Positions 18,717 to 30,425 of a stretch of 64,000 nt of DNA are shown piece after piece. The position numbers were made by a program, and so were the translations under genes. The stretch spans positions 124,001 through 188,000 of the forward strand of contig NZ_QNUM01000004.1 of the NCBI RefSeq assembly GCF_003574655.1, given 5' to 3'. The stretch is from Cohaesibacter haloalkalitolerans (GTDB lineage: Bacteria > Pseudomonadota > Alphaproteobacteria > Rhizobiales > Cohaesibacteraceae). The notes under the pieces are model-generated. The model ran no database searches. It saw only the letters and a program-made list of their open reading frames with translations, and was not told the origin of the DNA. How positions within the stretch are numbered: position 1 is the first letter of the stretch; the number at the start of each line of letters is the position of its first letter.

Positions 18717-21371
18717 TCAAACAAGCAGGGCCTCAATGGCTGCAATGGCTTCATCAGCCTTTTCACCATCCTTGCCGCCAGCCTGAGCCATATCGGGACG
18801 ACCGCCGCCGCCACGACCACCCAGAGATTCGGCAGCAACCTTGACCAGTTCCACTGCGTTGAAGCGATCCGTCAGATCGTCGGTCACACCGACCACGACA
18901 CCAACCTTGTTGTCCTCTGATACAGCAATCATGACGACAACACCGGAACCGATGCTTTCCTTGCCCTGATCGACCATGCCCTTGAGGTCTTTCGGAGAAA
19001 TGCCCTCTGCGACGCGCGCAAGGAATTTCACACCATTGACTTCCTTGACAGCATCCCCGCCTCCGGCGGAACCGCCCATCGCCAGTTTCCGACGGACATC
19101 GGCCAGTTCCTTTTCGAGCTTGCGACGATCAGCAACCAGTGCTTCAAGACGATCCAGCAGATCATTCGGAGCGACCTTCAGAATGCCAGCAGCATTGCGG
19201 ACGCGCTCGTCCTGCTGGTGCAGATAGCTGCGCGCTTCCTTGCCGGTCAACGCTTCGATACGACGAACACCGGAAGCAACCGCGCTTTCGGAAACCACGG
19301 TTACCAGCCCGACATCGCCGGTCCGGTAGACATGCGTACCACCGCAAAGCTCAACGGAATAGGTCTTGCCAGCCTTGTCACCATGGAGCGCCTTGCCCAT
19401 GGATACCACACGCACCTCATCACCGTATTTCTCGCCGAACAGCGCCATGGCACCGGCTTCGATGGCGTCATCGACAGCCATGATCCGGGTTTCAACCGGG
19501 CTGTTCTGCAGAACGATCTCGTTGACCATTTCCTCGATCTTGCCGAGTTCTTCGTCGCTGACCGGCTTCTGATGGGAGAAGTCGAACCGCAGACGCTCCG
19601 GCGTCACGAAGGAGCCCTTCTGGGCGACATGATCACCGAGCGTTTCCCGCAAGGCTTCATGCAACAGATGGGTCGCAGAGTGATTGGCGCGAATGGCTGA
19701 TCGGCGACCGTGATCGACAACCAGTTCCAGAGCATCACCAACCTTGAGGTTGCCTTCAACGAGCTTGCCCATATGGACAAACATGCCATTGTTCTTCTTG
19801 ACCGTATCGCTGACTTCAAAGCGAATGCCGTTGGCGATCATCACACCCGTGTCACCAACCTGACCACCTGATTCGCCATAGAATGGCGTCTGGTTCAGGA
19901 TGATACCAGCTTCATCGCCAGTCTTGAGGCTGTCGGCTTCGGCTCCGCCCTTGACCAACGCCACAATCGCCCCTTCGGTGCGTTCACGCTCATAGCCAAG
20001 AAAGTCGGTTGCGCCGACCTTTTCGCTGAGGTCGAACCAGATCGCTTCTGTTGCCGCTTCGCCCGAACCGGCCCAGTTGGCTCTGGCTTCCGCCTTCTGA
20101 CGAGCCATGGCCTTGTCGAACCCGCCAACATCCACTTCGATGCTACGCGCGCGCAGGGCGTCCTGAGTCAAATCGAGCGGGAAGCCATAGGTATCATAAA
20201 GCTTGAAGGCCGTATCACCATCAAGGCTGTCTCCCTTGCCCATGCCGTCGGTTGCGTCATCAAGCAACTGAAGACCACGGCTGAGAGTCTTGCCAAAGCG
20301 GGATTCTTCCAGCTTGATGGTTTCTGTGATCAGCGTTTCGGCACGGACGAGCTCAGGGAAGGCCTGACCCATTTCGCGCACCAGCGTCGGCACCATCTTG
20401 TAGATGATCGGATCCTGCGAACCAAGCAAACGAGCGTGACGCATAGCACGACGCATGATGCGGCGCAGCACATAACCACGCCCATCGGCAGATGGCAACA
20501 CACCATCGGCAATCAGGAAGCTGGTCGAACGCAGATGATCGGCAATGACGCGATGGCTGGCCTTGGCCGCCCCCTGCTCTTCGACGCCGGTCAAATCCAC
20601 GCTGTTCTGAATGAGCGAGCGGAATAGGTCGGTTTCGTAGTTGTCATGCGTGCCTTGCAGCACGGCAGCAATTCGCTCGAGCCCCATGCCCGTATCGATC
20701 GAAGGCCGAGGCAGATCGATACGCTCATCCTTGGTAATCTGCTCGTATTGCATGAAAACGAGGTTCCAGATCTCGATGAAGCGGTCACCATCTTCCTCAG
20801 GGCTGCCCGGAGGTCCACCCCAGATGTGATCGCCATGGTCATAGAAGATTTCCGAGCAAGGACCGCACGGACCGGTCTCGCCCATGGACCAGAAGTTGTC
20901 ACTGGTCGGAATGCGGATAATCTTGCTATCTGGCAGACCGGCAATTTTCTTCCACAGATCAAACGCTTCGTCATCCTCGTGATAGACGGTGACCAGCAGC
21001 TTTTCCTTTGGAAGGCAGAATTCCTTGGTGATGAGGTTCCATGCAAATTCGATGGCATGTTCCTTGAAATAGTCACCGAAAGAGAAGTTGCCGAGCATTT
21101 CAAAGAAGGTGTGATGGCGAGCAGTATAGCCGACATTGTCGAGGTCATTGTGCTTACCGCCAGCGCGCACGCATTTCTGCGAAGTCACGGCGCGCCTGTA
21201 GTCACGCTGTTCCAGACCAGTGAAGACATTCTTGAACTGCACCATCCCCGCGTTGGTAAACATCAGGGTCGGGTCATTTCGAGGAACGAGAGGACCAGAA
21301 TCAACGATGGCGTGGCCATGACTGTTGAAGTAATTCAAGAAGGTAGACCGAATTTCATTTACACCGCTCAT
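18717..21371 (-). CDS. alaS: Alanyl-tRNA synthetase
   Basis: A full-length, 884-residue class II synthetase that charges tRNA-Ala. The N-terminal catalytic part begins [20 protein letters not shown] and includes [17 protein letters not shown]. The editing domain has the zinc/editing motifs [11 protein letters not shown] and [15 protein letters not shown]. The C-terminal DHHA1 domain ends in [22 protein letters not shown]. It lies downstream of recA on the same strand, an order common in Hyphomicrobiales; a terminator between them suggests at least partly separate transcription. Confidence 0.97.
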   Translation of the reverse strand: MSGVNEIRSTFLNYFNSHGHAIVDSGPLVPRNDPTLMFTNAGMVQFKNVFTGLEQRDYRRAVTSQKCVRAGGKHNDLDNVGYTARHHTFFEMLGNFSFGDYFKEHAIEFAWNLITKEFCLPKEKLLVTVYHEDDEAFDLWKKIAGLPDSKIIRIPTSDNFWSMGETGPCGPCSEIFYDHGDHIWGGPPGSPEEDGDRFIEIWNLVFMQYEQITKDERIDLPRPSIDTGMGLERIAAVLQGTHDNYETDLFRSLIQNSVDLTGVEEQGAAKASHRVIADHLRSTSFLIADGVLPSADGRGYVLRRIMRRAMRHARLLGSQDPIIYKMVPTLVREMGQAFPELVRAETLITETIKLEESRFGKTLSRGLQLLDDATDGMGKGDSLDGDTAFKLYDTYGFPLDLTQDALRARSIEVDVGGFDKAMARQKAEARANWAGSGEAATEAIWFDLSEKVGATDFLGYERERTEGAIVALVKGGAEADSLKTGDEAGIILNQTPFYGESGGQVGDTGVMIANGIRFEVSDTVKKNNGMFVHMGKLVEGNLKVGDALELVVDHGRRSAIRANHSATHLLHEALRETLGDHVAQKGSFVTPERLRFDFSHQKPVSDEELGKIEEMVNEIVLQNSPVETRIMAVDDAIEAGAMALFGEKYGDEVRVVSMGKALHGDKAGKTYSVELCGGTHVYRTGDVGLVTVVSESAVASGVRRIEALTGKEARSYLHQQDERVRNAAGILKVAPNDLLDRLEALVADRRKLEKELADVRRKLAMGGSAGGGDAVKEVNGVKFLARVAEGISPKDLKGMVDQGKESIGSGVVVMIAVSEDNKVGVVVGVTDDLTDRFNAVELVKVAAESLGGRGGGGRPDMAQAGGKDGEKADEAIAAIEALLV

Positions 21372-21736
21372 GACACACCAATTTTTCCTGCCCCCGCGGA
21401 GGCTCAGAACCTTTCGTCCATTTCACTTTCTGCCACCTGGAAACAGCGACAGACAATTCTAGTGACCACCATGACACGCAGAAGGCCTCCCCCCGGGAGA
21501 CCATCAGGACAGAATGATCAAGTCACGCCACTCATCAACACCATGGAGCGCGACCGGGAACACTCGCCGAAAAGGGAAAAATCACGCTCTTCTTTGGCAA
21601 ATTTTGAACATACTCCCGGCGAGTTTTAGCGAGCATCACCGCACCTGTCTATCACTTTCAAGCAGAAAACCCAGAGCTATCATCAGCTTCTGTCAACAAT
21701 TGCCCATATATCGCCTGCAACGCCCATCCCATACGC
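21372..21736. other. Intergenic region between alaS and the recA terminator
   Basis: About 365 bases without a recognisable gene. It should hold the alaS promoter on the minus strand. No T-box or other leader structure was recognised; a plus-strand frame running through it has no family features. Confidence 0.5.
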
Positions 21737-21761
21737 AAAAGGGCCACCCATGGTGACCCTT
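21737..21761 (-). terminator. Terminator after recA
   Basis: On the minus strand, AAGGGTCACC and GGTGGCCCTT pair with one G-U wobble around a 3-nt loop and run into TT. It is 60 bases after the recA stop. Confidence 0.8.
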
Positions 21762-21821
21762 CAACAAGATTACAGTTGAATGAGTGGTCAGAGCCGGAAT
21801 TGCTCCTTCCGACCCCTTTCC

Positions 21822-22898
21822 TCATTCCGCATCATCAGCGTCACCGTCTTCGCTCGAAGCCTGATCGATGAGGTCAGGCTTGAGCCCGGCGCTCTGCCGG
21901 ATAGCCACTTCGATCTCATCGGCAATTTCCGGATTTTCCTTCAGGAAGGTCTTGGAATTCTCACGCCCTTGACCAAGCCGCTGACTGTCATAGGAGAACC
22001 AGGCACCGGACTTCTCGACAACACCAGCCTTGACACCCAAATCGAGCAATTCGCCAAGCTTGGAGATGCCCTCGCCATAGGTGATATCGAATTCGACCTG
22101 CTTGAACGGTGCGGCAACCTTGTTCTTGACGACCTTGACGCGCGTCTGGTTGCCAACAATTTCGTCCCGATCCTTGATCGAACCGATGCGACGAATATCC
22201 AGACGAACCGACGCATAGAATTTAAGCGCGTTACCACCAGTGGTCGTTTCAGGGCTACCAAACATCACACCGATCTTCATGCGGATCTGGTTGATGAAGA
22301 TGACCATACAGTTGGTGCGGGAAATGGACCCCGCCAGTTTGCGCATCGCCTGACTCATCAGACGAGCCTGAAGACCGGGAAGAGAATCCCCCATCTCGCC
22401 TTCCAGCTCCGCACGCGGCGTCAGCGCCGCAACGGAGTCGACCACCAGAACATCAATGGCACCGGACCGCACCAGCGTATCTGCAATTTCCAGAGCCTGT
22501 TCGCCTGCGTCCGGCTGCGAGATCAACAGATTGTCGATATCCACGCCAAGTTTGCGGGCATAGATCGGATCGAGCGCATGCTCGGCGTCCACAAAGGCGC
22601 AAATGCCGCCCCGCTTCTGCGACTCAGCAATCACATGCAGCGCCAGTGTTGTTTTACCTGACGATTCCGGACCATAAACCTCGACGATACGGCCTTTCGG
22701 CAATCCGCCAATGCCAAGTGCGATATCCAGCCCGAGCGAACCAGTTGGAATGGACTCGATTTCAACCACCTCACGCTGGCCCAGTTTCATCACGGAACCC
22801 TTGCCGAATGCGCGATCAATCTGCGACAGGGCGGCTTCCAATGCTTTTGTCTTGTCCATGCTGCTTCCTTCGACCAACCGGAGACTATTTTGTGCCAT
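21822..22898 (-). CDS. recA: Recombinase A
   Basis: A 358-residue RecA. It forms ATP-dependent filaments on single-stranded DNA for homologous recombination and triggers LexA self-cleavage. [20 protein letters not shown] is the alphaproteobacterial N-terminus. Walker A is [13 protein letters not shown] near residue 74, Walker B is [15 protein letters not shown], and loop 2 holds [19 protein letters not shown]. The C-terminal tail is acidic ([11 protein letters not shown]). An ATG 12 bases upstream (22910) is in frame but family alignment favours 22898. An SOS-box-like site lies about 50 bases upstream. Confidence 0.96.
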   Translation of the reverse strand: MAQNSLRLVEGSSMDKTKALEAALSQIDRAFGKGSVMKLGQREVVEIESIPTGSLGLDIALGIGGLPKGRIVEVYGPESSGKTTLALHVIAESQKRGGICAFVDAEHALDPIYARKLGVDIDNLLISQPDAGEQALEIADTLVRSGAIDVLVVDSVAALTPRAELEGEMGDSLPGLQARLMSQAMRKLAGSISRTNCMVIFINQIRMKIGVMFGSPETTTGGNALKFYASVRLDIRRIGSIKDRDEIVGNQTRVKVVKNKVAAPFKQVEFDITYGEGISKLGELLDLGVKAGVVEKSGAWFSYDSQRLGQGRENSKTFLKENPEIADEIEVAIRQSAGLKPDLIDQASSEDGDADDAE

Positions 22899-22947
22899 TT
22901 TGGGTTCCATTCTTCATAGCGGACACGCTTGTGCAACTGAGATTAAT

Positions 22948-22962
22948 GTACACTTTTTGTTC
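22948..22962. promoter_or_regulatory. Probable LexA (SOS) box of recA
   Basis: The plus strand reads GTAC-N7-GTTC, one mismatch from the GTTC-N7-GTTC LexA box known in Alphaproteobacteria. It lies 50 bases upstream of the recA start, where an operator overlapping the promoter is expected. Confidence 0.75.
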
Positions 22963-23263
22963 CCTCTTTCAAGACAACAATCAACCTACTGATCAAAAAA
23001 GTGAAATTGCCACGCGTTCTCACCTTGTTCCTGGGGGAAAACTTCCAGCACATCAAGGGCTTTCAACGAGGCAAGTTCAACCGTCGTCCGGGATTCGATT
23101 CGTGGAGAACTGATCGTCTTCCAGGCAGAAGTCAGGGCGGCCCCGACTGCAAGAAGAAGCCGTACAGGCGCAATAGGGAATTTGGATCCATCAGCAAAAA
23201 TGCCGCCAACAACTCCATGAAGACACGATTTCACAAAGGCATCTGCAGCATCTGCAGTGATCC
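22963..23263. other. Intergenic region between the recA promoter and the RTX gene terminator
   Basis: About 300 bases. A 99-residue minus-strand frame (22986-23285) spans it, but its start lies within the RTX gene terminator and it matches nothing I know. It is left as non-coding with doubt. Confidence 0.45.
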
Positions 23264-23265
23264 GG

Positions 23266-23303
23266 AAAAAGAAGGACATGATCACAGTGAGATCATGTCC
23301 TTC
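23266..23303 (-). terminator. Strong terminator of the RTX protein gene
   Basis: A perfect 13-bp inverted repeat, GAAGGACATGATC and GATCATGTCCTTC with a 7-nt loop, followed on the minus strand by TTTTTCC. It lies 13 bases after the RTX gene stop. Confidence 0.92.
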
Positions 23304-23315
23304 TACAGTCCAGTT

Positions 23316-26300
23316 CTATACGAAACTGAAATCATCGGCACTGATGAGTGCGTGGTCAAAGTTTTTGAGGGTCAGCGAGTTGCCATCAAACTGCAAGACC
23401 GTATCGGCGCCAACATCCGTTACCGTAACCTGAGCAAGAGAATTCACTCCCGTTCCGATTTCGAGAAGGTCAACCCCGTTCTGGAAGTCTGCAATGACGT
23501 CTGCTTCGCCATGTGTCAGGAAGACAAAGGTATCCACACCGGTACCACCGGTCATGGTGTCGTTACCGCCGCCACCGATCAGCCTATCATTGCCGGCGCC
23601 GCCAAGCAGGATGTCATTGCCATTGCCGCCATCTAGCAGGTTATTGCCAGCATTGCCGACAATGCCGTTATTCATGCCATTGCCCGCACCATCGATATTG
23701 GCTGTACCCGTCAGGATCAGATTTTCAATATGCTGGCTCTGTTCCCACAAGCGATAGGAAGCGGATGAAAACACACGGTCGGAGCCTCCATTAATCGCTT
23801 CGGTAATCGTGTCGCTGGCATTGTCGACATAGTAGGTATCGTTACCAACACCACCAGTCATGTTGTCCGCGCCAGTTCCCCCATCAAGGGTATCGTTGCC
23901 GGCGCCGCCAAGCAGGGAGTCATTGCCGTTGCCGCCTTCAAGATAGTTGTTACCGGAATTGCCAACAATGCCGTTGTTCATGCCATTACCCGCACCGTCG
24001 ATATTGGCTGTGCCTGTCAAGATCAGATTCTCAATATGCTGGCTCTGCTCCCACAAACGATAGGACACTGACGAGAACACTCGATCGGAACCGCTGTTGA
24101 TCGCTTCTGTGATCGTATCACCGGCATTGTCAACATAGTAGGTATCGTTGCCCGCGCCGCCATTCATGCTGTCGGCACCGGTGCCTCCATCAAGAGTATC
24201 GTTCCCTGCCCCACCAAGCAGGGTGTCATTGCCATAGCCGCCTTCAAGATAGTTGTTGCCGGAATTGCCAACAATGCCATTGTTCAGACCATTACCGGAA
24301 CCATTGATATTAGCCGTCCCCGTAAGGATCAGATTCTCAATATGCTGGCTCTGCTCCCACAAACGATAGGACACTGACGAGAACACACGATCGGAACCGC
24401 TGTTGATCGCTTCTGTGATCGTATCACCGGCATTGTCGACATAGTAGGTATCGTTGCCCGCGCCGCCATTCATGCTGTCGGCACCGGTGCCACCGTCAAG
24501 GGTATCGTTCCCTGCCCCACCAAGCAGGGTGTCATTGCCGTTGCCACCTTCAAGATAGTTGTTGCCGGAATTGCCAACAATGCCATTGTTCAGACCATTA
24601 CCGGAACCATTGATATTAGCCGTCCCCGTAAGGATCAGATTCTCGATATTCTGACTCTGCTCCCACAGACGATAGGAGACAGACGAGAGCACGCGGTCCA
24701 TACCACCATTGAATGCCTCTATGACCTTGTCACCGACGTTATCGACATAGTAGGTGTCGTTGCCGGTGCCACCATTCATGCTATCAGCACCGGCACCACC
24801 ATTCAGTGTGTCATTGCCAGCACCACCAATCATGGTGTCGTTGCCATAACCGCCATCCAGATTATTGTGACCCGAGTTGCCAACAATTCCGTTATTGAGA
24901 CCGTTGCCAGCACCATTCAGGTTGGCCGTCCCGGTGAGGATCAGGTTCTCGATATTCTGGCTATGCTCCCACAGGCGATAAGAAACGCCAGCAAACACGC
25001 GGTCAGTACCAGCGTTCCATCCCTCAAAGACAGTGTCTTCGCGCAGGTTGACATAATAGGTATCATCGCCTGCGCCCCCTTCCATGCGGTCAATGCCGCG
25101 ACCACCATCAAGCACATCATTACCAGCACCACCGAACAGCACATCACTGCCATCGCCGCCCAACAGCCGGTCATCACCACCATTGCCATAAAGGGTATCG
25201 TCTCCCTCATGGCCAAGCAGCACATCATCGCCCTCATCCGACGGCGCATTGGACAGGGTCACCGATGCCTGAGCCGTCGTTGCAGCTGCGTCGGAAGCAA
25301 CCATCCGCACAGTCACCACATCGTTGGCGGTCGTCGAAAGCCCCGATACGGTCGCGTTATACTGCAGACCAAACGGCGTCGAGGTAAATGAAGTCGGCAG
25401 AATCGTTCTGACCACATGACCATTAACCAGGACCTCAATCCGGGCAACTTCACTCGTCTCAACCGGCGTACCGCTCAGGCCAGCCGTCAGTTCACTCGGC
25501 GTCAACACACGTTCGGCAGAACTGTTGTCGATGCCGTCATCCAGCAGGTCAAGCCCGCCTTCAACGTCTGCATTCATGCCAAGCCCCACAGACCGTATCT
25601 CGGCATTGAGCCCAGTGGGGTCGAGCAGCGTGGCAACTTCATCTGCAAAAGTCGAGCTGGAAAAATTATTCGCCCCATCGGACAGGAAGAACACACGGTT
25701 CTCGCCACTTCCCATCTGTTTCAAAGCCGAGATGGCATACTGCAGGCCCGCCTCGAAGTTGGTTCCGCTCAAATCATTGAGGGACCGCAACGCACCGGAG
25801 ACATCCCCATAAACCGTAGAATTATAGATGTTATAGGCGTAGTCACTAAAGGAAACAATCGCGAGGTCCGACCCGGAAACACCAGCATCGATAAGAGACT
25901 TGGTCATGGCCTCGTAAGACGCGATGGCACCGTCCAGTAGCGTATTGGAAGATCCGTCCCCATTGAGGTCACCAACCGTTTCCGTGCCGACAAAGGAGCT
26001 GCTCATCGAACCGGACACGTCAATCACATAAACGATGTTGAAATCCGTGGTCTGCAGGCTTGCCCGGCTGATGTAACCACTGATTTCGATTTCACTGGCG
26101 TTGGAAGAACTTGGTAGCGTCGCAGTCAGAGACAATTGCTGTTGCGTGCTGGGCACCGTGACCGTATTGCTGATGGTCTGAGTCTGGAGGCCATCGCCAA
26201 ACAACTTGTCATTGCCGCTGCCACCGTCAACGACATCATCCCCGCCGTCGCCGCTCAGGGTGTCATCGTCATCGTCCCCCATGATGATGTCATTACCGCC

Positions 26301-27491
26301 AAGACCGTTGATTTCATCATCAAGCTCGGTACCGGTCAGAATGTCTGCATCATTGGTTCCGTTGATCGGCAGATTGCTCAAACCAACTTCAAACGTTGAC
26401 AAGCCATCATCATACTGACCCGACGAAATGATATAGGTATGCCCGTCAATCGTGGCGAACGTTGACTGGGCACTCCCGTTCAGGCTGAGGAACGTGTCAT
26501 CAACCAAAGAATCCGCCAGCGTGAGGGATCCATCGGTCCCGATCTTGTAATAGGAGAGACGGTCATAGCCATAGCCATTGGCCACCAGATAGTGGTCGCC
26601 AGCCATCTCGAATGTCTCCAATCCCTCAACATTGGACAGCAGTGTGCTGTCGCTCAGATTGAAGACATTGGTCAATGTGCCAGCGGCATCGACCGAGAAA
26701 ACGCTCACACCAGCGTCGCCATTGCCACCAACAAAAAGATAGGTCACGCCGCCAATGACAGCGGTCGCCATGTCAGCGGCTCTGTAAAGCTCCAGATCAC
26801 CTTCGTCGACAAGACTGTCAGTAAGGGCAAGCGTACCGTTGGCATTGAGGCGAAACACATTGACAGCATTCTCATAGTTGCCTGTCACGAACACATAGGA
26901 CACGCCTCCGATGACGGCACTCTCCACATGTGTTGCGCGATCCAGCCCATAGGCAAGCTCATCAGCGTCAAACACATTGTCCGTATTGGTTAGCGTTCCA
27001 TCCGTCGCGACGCGGAACACACTGACACCGTCTTCAGCCCCACCTGCAGCGATGAGATAGGTTTGCCCGCCGGCAACAGCAACAGCCATCTTGCCGCCAT
27101 CATTGGACAGAGCAAGTGTTGCATCATCGACAACCTGATCAACGGCAGTCAAATCCCCATCATCGCCGATCCGGAAAACGGAGATACTCTCGTCATAGAA
27201 ACTCTGAACAAAGAGATATTGGTCGGTCCCGACAACTGCAGAAGCAAGAGAAGACGCCCCGTTGAGCACGAGCGAACTGTCATCCACAACAGTCTTGATA
27301 TAGGTAAGCTCCCCATCAGCCCGAAGCTCGAAGATGACAATAGCATCGCTATTGGATCCCGCTGCATAAACATATGTCCGATCCTCGACCTGAACACTAT
27401 GAACGTCATAAACACCATCAAGCCCAATCGATGGACTTGATATGTTATATCTATTGACCAAATTTTCCCGAATTGTCGAAGACATTGCCAT
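23316..27491 (-). CDS. Large secreted RTX protein: beta-propeller, VWA domain, RTX repeats
   Basis: 1391 residues, acidic, with no N-terminal signal peptide. Residues about 25-365 hold six or seven beta-propeller-like repeats built on a [20 protein letters not shown] plus GTLTLTDSLVDD pattern, resembling lactonase-type propellers. A first RTX block ([20 protein letters not shown]) lies near 390-430. A VWA domain follows at about 480-650 with the MIDAS motif DVSGSMSS and FLSDGANN. Then come five tandem 102-residue RTX units, each with GGAGNDTL nonapeptides and [20 protein letters not shown]. The C-terminus ([15 protein letters not shown], ending FSFV) resembles type I secretion signals. Divergent secretion ATPase and adaptor genes lie 1.2 kb away. 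The ATG at 27485 has better ribosome-site spacing than 27491. Adhesion or surface interaction is inferred; no catalytic domain was seen. Confidence 0.9.
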   Translation of the reverse strand: MAMSSTIRENLVNRYNISSPSIGLDGVYDVHSVQVEDRTYVYAAGSNSDAIVIFELRADGELTYIKTVVDDSSLVLNGASSLASAVVGTDQYLFVQSFYDESISVFRIGDDGDLTAVDQVVDDATLALSNDGGKMAVAVAGGQTYLIAAGGAEDGVSVFRVATDGTLTNTDNVFDADELAYGLDRATHVESAVIGGVSYVFVTGNYENAVNVFRLNANGTLALTDSLVDEGDLELYRAADMATAVIGGVTYLFVGGNGDAGVSVFSVDAAGTLTNVFNLSDSTLLSNVEGLETFEMAGDHYLVANGYGYDRLSYYKIGTDGSLTLADSLVDDTFLSLNGSAQSTFATIDGHTYIISSGQYDDGLSTFEVGLSNLPINGTNDADILTGTELDDEINGLGGNDIIMGDDDDDTLSGDGGDDVVDGGSGNDKLFGDGLQTQTISNTVTVPSTQQQLSLTATLPSSSNASEIEISGYISRASLQTTDFNIVYVIDVSGSMSSSFVGTETVGDLNGDGSSNTLLDGAIASYEAMTKSLIDAGVSGSDLAIVSFSDYAYNIYNSTVYGDVSGALRSLNDLSGTNFEAGLQYAISALKQMGSGENRVFFLSDGANNFSSSTFADEVATLLDPTGLNAEIRSVGLGMNADVEGGLDLLDDGIDNSSAERVLTPSELTAGLSGTPVETSEVARIEVLVNGHVVRTILPTSFTSTPFGLQYNATVSGLSTTANDVVTVRMVASDAAATTAQASVTLSNAPSDEGDDVLLGHEGDDTLYGNGGDDRLLGGDGSDVLFGGAGNDVLDGGRGIDRMEGGAGDDTYYVNLREDTVFEGWNAGTDRVFAGVSYRLWEHSQNIENLILTGTANLNGAGNGLNNGIVGNSGHNNLDGGYGNDTMIGGAGNDTLNGGAGADSMNGGTGNDTYYVDNVGDKVIEAFNGGMDRVLSSVSYRLWEQSQNIENLILTGTANINGSGNGLNNGIVGNSGNNYLEGGNGNDTLLGGAGNDTLDGGTGADSMNGGAGNDTYYVDNAGDTITEAINSGSDRVFSSVSYRLWEQSQHIENLILTGTANINGSGNGLNNGIVGNSGNNYLEGGYGNDTLLGGAGNDTLDGGTGADSMNGGAGNDTYYVDNAGDTITEAINSGSDRVFSSVSYRLWEQSQHIENLILTGTANIDGAGNGMNNGIVGNSGNNYLEGGNGNDSLLGGAGNDTLDGGTGADNMTGGVGNDTYYVDNASDTITEAINGGSDRVFSSASYRLWEQSQHIENLILTGTANIDGAGNGMNNGIVGNAGNNLLDGGNGNDILLGGAGNDRLIGGGGNDTMTGGTGVDTFVFLTHGEADVIADFQNGVDLLEIGTGVNSLAQVTVTDVGADTVLQFDGNSLTLKNFDHALISADDFSFV
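23600..25130 (-). repeat. Five tandem 306-bp coding repeats in the RTX gene
   Basis: The same anchor (TCCCAC followed by A/G-rich CGATAGG) recurs at 23743, 24049, 24355, 24661 and 24967, an exact 306-bp period (102 codons). The two copies around 24050-24660 differ at only about ten positions by eye; outer copies are more diverged. Outer boundaries are approximate. Confidence 0.93.
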
Positions 27492-28710
27492 CCCCCTTCA
27501 ATATAAACCTAAAAAATTGAAATATTACACAAATTCCCGCCAACGCTTATCTTTCGAAGCCCACACAAAAGGCAAACTTTGCCATGAGATCTGCATATGA
27601 ACACACAGATTAGGGTGTCAACAATTTTGAAACCCATTTTTCTTTCCGTCAAACCGTACAAGTGTATCTGTCTCGCAACAAATACTTCAGACTTGTCAAA
27701 ACGGCTCTGGCGATTTTCTTTCGCGACCAGATCTCATCCAAATAATCAGCAACACCATTGCCAAAATTCTACAAAACAGCAGCACAACCCACCAAGGCAA
27801 TCGAGATCTTCTTTAACGTAAACCTGTTGGCAGATTTGCGAATTGAACACCAGCCAATGGGCAAAAATCTTAAATATCGGATAAGTTGTAACATGTCCAA
27901 ATAGACACAAACAACAAAAATTAATGAAAAATTTACAATTTTTATAAAAATCGATGTAACAGCTTCTGACATTGCCTTTGAAATCGGCCTGAGTGGCCTT
28001 CAATTGCGGTTTTCCAACCTCCATGAACCAGAAAGGCAAGAATAACGGTTTGGCTTGTCTGAGCATCTCTCCTGATAGGCAGCCCGAAAAGCCAGCAGCA
28101 GATAAGGTGTCTTCTGGAGGCAACAGCGAACCTTTCCATCCGACCAGAAAAGATGAACAATTCCAGTCGACTACCAAAGAAGCCATTCTCGCAAGCAGAA
28201 GCATGAGGGGAATGGAAACATTCCATCGCGCGCAGTCGGCACAGGATTCACTTTGTTTGGCGATCCGTGTGAATGACCTGGAACGAATACAGAAAAGCGG
28301 TTGAAACGCGGTGTTTTTGTATGCCATAAATCATTTGTTAACCTGGAAATATCCGGAAAACAAAGGTCGTCACGTTAACCAAAGCAACGGACACCAAACT
28401 TTTTTAGAATACTTATTATTACTGAGATAAAGCTGTCTTCTTATTGAAAAGACTTGGCATTTGGGAGAGCCTGACAATTAGCAGGTCCGGATACCAGAAT
28501 GCTACAGGCAGACCACTCGAAATAGATGCAACCGGAAATGGTAAAAGTGTAATGACATTCCCCATTCCTTTGATTGGCACAATGGGCCTTCCTGAGAAGA
28601 TGACCGGTCTCGATAACGTAGCCAGACCCGTCCGTAACCTTGTCAGCCTGCGTCTGGTCTGCCGTCATCTGAACCGTCAGGAATTTCCAGCCTAACCGAG
28701 GAGCGATCCC
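27492..28710. other. 1.2-kb AT-rich intergenic region between the RTX gene and its divergent secretion genes
   Basis: No supported gene. Short frames on both strands (for instance 27746-28327 minus and 28444-28695 plus) are of odd composition and match no family. The left half is markedly AT-rich. GTTAACC appears twice (about 28338 and 28374). It must contain promoters for both the RTX gene and the secretion operon, and its length suggests complex regulation or a small RNA. Confidence 0.55.
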
Positions 28711-30423
28711 GTGCCAGCCCCGATCACCAAACGATACGCTCCGAGCGTTGGTTTCTTTGACAAGACGGCCTCCATCTGGTTCGGCGTTGCCGGTGTCAGC
28801 ATTGTCATCAACCTGCTGATGTTCACGGGGCCCCTGTTCATGCTGCAGGTCTATGACCGCGTCATTTCCAGTGGTTCGGTGCCGACACTCATCGTGCTCG
28901 CCATCCTTGCGCTGTCCCTCTATTGCTTTTATGGGCTGCTTGACCTGCTGCGCAACCGAGTATTGCTGCGCACCGGTCAGTTCGTTGACGCACGGGTTTC
29001 GGGCAGGATCTTCAAGCTCTCGACCAATGCCCAGTTGATCGCGGGCCAACAGGCCAGCCACATGCGCCCCGTCAGGGACCTGGACGTCATACGCCAGTTT
29101 GTTTCCGGCCCCGGACCGGCCGCCTTGTGCGATACCCCCTGGATGCCAGTCTATCTGTTGGTCGTCTATCTGTTTCACCCGCTGCTCGGCATTGTCGCGA
29201 CCTGTGGTGCTCTCGTCATTTGCGCATTGATTGCGCTGAACGAGTGGCTATCCCGCGCACCAAGCCTCGAAGCATCGACAGAAACGGCAAACCGTCAGCA
29301 AATGGTCGAGACCGCCCGCAACAACACCGAAGCCATCAATGCGATGGGCATGATTGGCGCCTTGCAGGCCCGTTGGCTTGATCGCAACACAGAATATCTG
29401 GCCAAGCAGAAGAAGGCAGCCGACAGGACGACCTTGTTTGCCGTCATGACGCGCACCATCCGCTTCATCTTGCAGTCGGCCATTCTGGGGGTCGGAGCAT
29501 GGCTAACCATCCGTCAGGAAACCAGTGGGGGCGTGATGATCGCCGCCTCCATCATGACCTCCCGCGCGCTGTCTCCGATCGAGGTGGCCATCGGCCAGTG
29601 GCGCAACTTCATCTCTGCCCGTCAGGCCTATGCCCGTCTCAGCGATCTGATCAAGCGCGTGCCTGAAAAGGCCGAGCAGATGGAATTGCCCCTGCCGACC
29701 CGGACCGTGAGCGCAGATCAGGTCAGTTGCGCCCCGATCGGCGCACGCAAGCCGGTGGTCCAGGGCATATCGCTCGAGCTTTTCGCCGGTCAGGCAATGG
29801 GCATCATTGGTCCCTCGGGGTCTGGCAAATCCACCTTTGCCAAGGCGCTCGTTGGCATTTTGCCCACGGCAACCGGATCCATCCGCCTCGACGGCGCCGA
29901 GCTTGGCCAGTGGAACGAAAGCCAGATCGGCAGCATCGTCGGCTTCCTGCCGCAGGATGTGCAGCTGATAGACGGAACGGTGGCAGAAGTCATTTCCCGC
30001 TTTGACCCGAACGCCACATCGGACGCTGTCATCGAGGCGGCATCGCTCGCCGACTTGCACGACATGATTACCGCCCTGCCGGAAGGCTACAACACCATAA
30101 TCGGCAACTCGGGCTATGCCCTTTCGGGAGGGCAGCGCCAGAGGATCGCATTGGCCCGTGCGCTTTATGGCAATCCCTTCCTGATCGTGCTCGATGAACC
30201 CAACTCCAATCTGGATGGACAGGGTGAAGCGGCGCTGACCGAAGCCCTGCTGGAAATGAAGAAAAAGGGATCCATCATCATCGTCATCGCCCACCGGCCC
30301 AGCGCCCTTGCTGCGGTCGACATGGTCCTGTGCCTCAATGAAGGCAAGATGCAGGCCTTCGGCCCCAAGAACGAGGTTCTTTCCAAAGTGCTGGCCCCGG
30401 TCAAGACACAAGGAGTGGCCTAG
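28711..30423 (+). CDS. Type I secretion system permease/ATPase (PrtD/HlyB-like)
   Basis: An inner-membrane ABC exporter subunit, 570 residues, of the PrtD/AprD type that lacks a C39-like domain. Transmembrane segments occupy about residues 20-290, with GPLFMLQVYDRVISSGSVPTL typical of the family. The nucleotide-binding domain has Walker A GPSGSGKSTFAKAL near 370, Q-loop GFLPQDVQLIDGTV, signature ALSGGQRQRIALARAL and Walker B FLIVLDEPNSNLD, with switch His in VIAHRPSAL. It starts at GTG behind CGAGGAG. The adaptor gene follows two bases after the stop. The RTX protein encoded divergently is the likely cargo. Confidence 0.93.
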   Translation: MPAPITKRYAPSVGFFDKTASIWFGVAGVSIVINLLMFTGPLFMLQVYDRVISSGSVPTLIVLAILALSLYCFYGLLDLLRNRVLLRTGQFVDARVSGRIFKLSTNAQLIAGQQASHMRPVRDLDVIRQFVSGPGPAALCDTPWMPVYLLVVYLFHPLLGIVATCGALVICALIALNEWLSRAPSLEASTETANRQQMVETARNNTEAINAMGMIGALQARWLDRNTEYLAKQKKAADRTTLFAVMTRTIRFILQSAILGVGAWLTIRQETSGGVMIAASIMTSRALSPIEVAIGQWRNFISARQAYARLSDLIKRVPEKAEQMELPLPTRTVSADQVSCAPIGARKPVVQGISLELFAGQAMGIIGPSGSGKSTFAKALVGILPTATGSIRLDGAELGQWNESQIGSIVGFLPQDVQLIDGTVAEVISRFDPNATSDAVIEAASLADLHDMITALPEGYNTIIGNSGYALSGGQRQRIALARALYGNPFLIVLDEPNSNLDGQGEAALTEALLEMKKKGSIIIVIAHRPSALAAVDMVLCLNEGKMQAFGPKNEVLSKVLAPVKTQGVA

Positions 30424-30425
30424 TC

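Noticed and set aside
22986-23285. 99-residue minus-strand frame between recA and the RTX gene
   Set aside because: Its first codons lie inside the perfect terminator hairpin of the RTX gene, there is no clear ribosome binding site, and no family is recognised. It could still be real, but support is too thin.
23600-25130. Regular direct repeats, considered as CRISPR or satellite DNA
   Set aside because: The 306-bp units are in frame and encode RTX nonapeptides within one long protein, so they are coding repeats.
27746-28327. 193-residue minus-strand frame in the AT-rich gap
   Set aside because: Very rich in Cys and Phe, no ribosome binding site, no domain pattern; looks like random translation.
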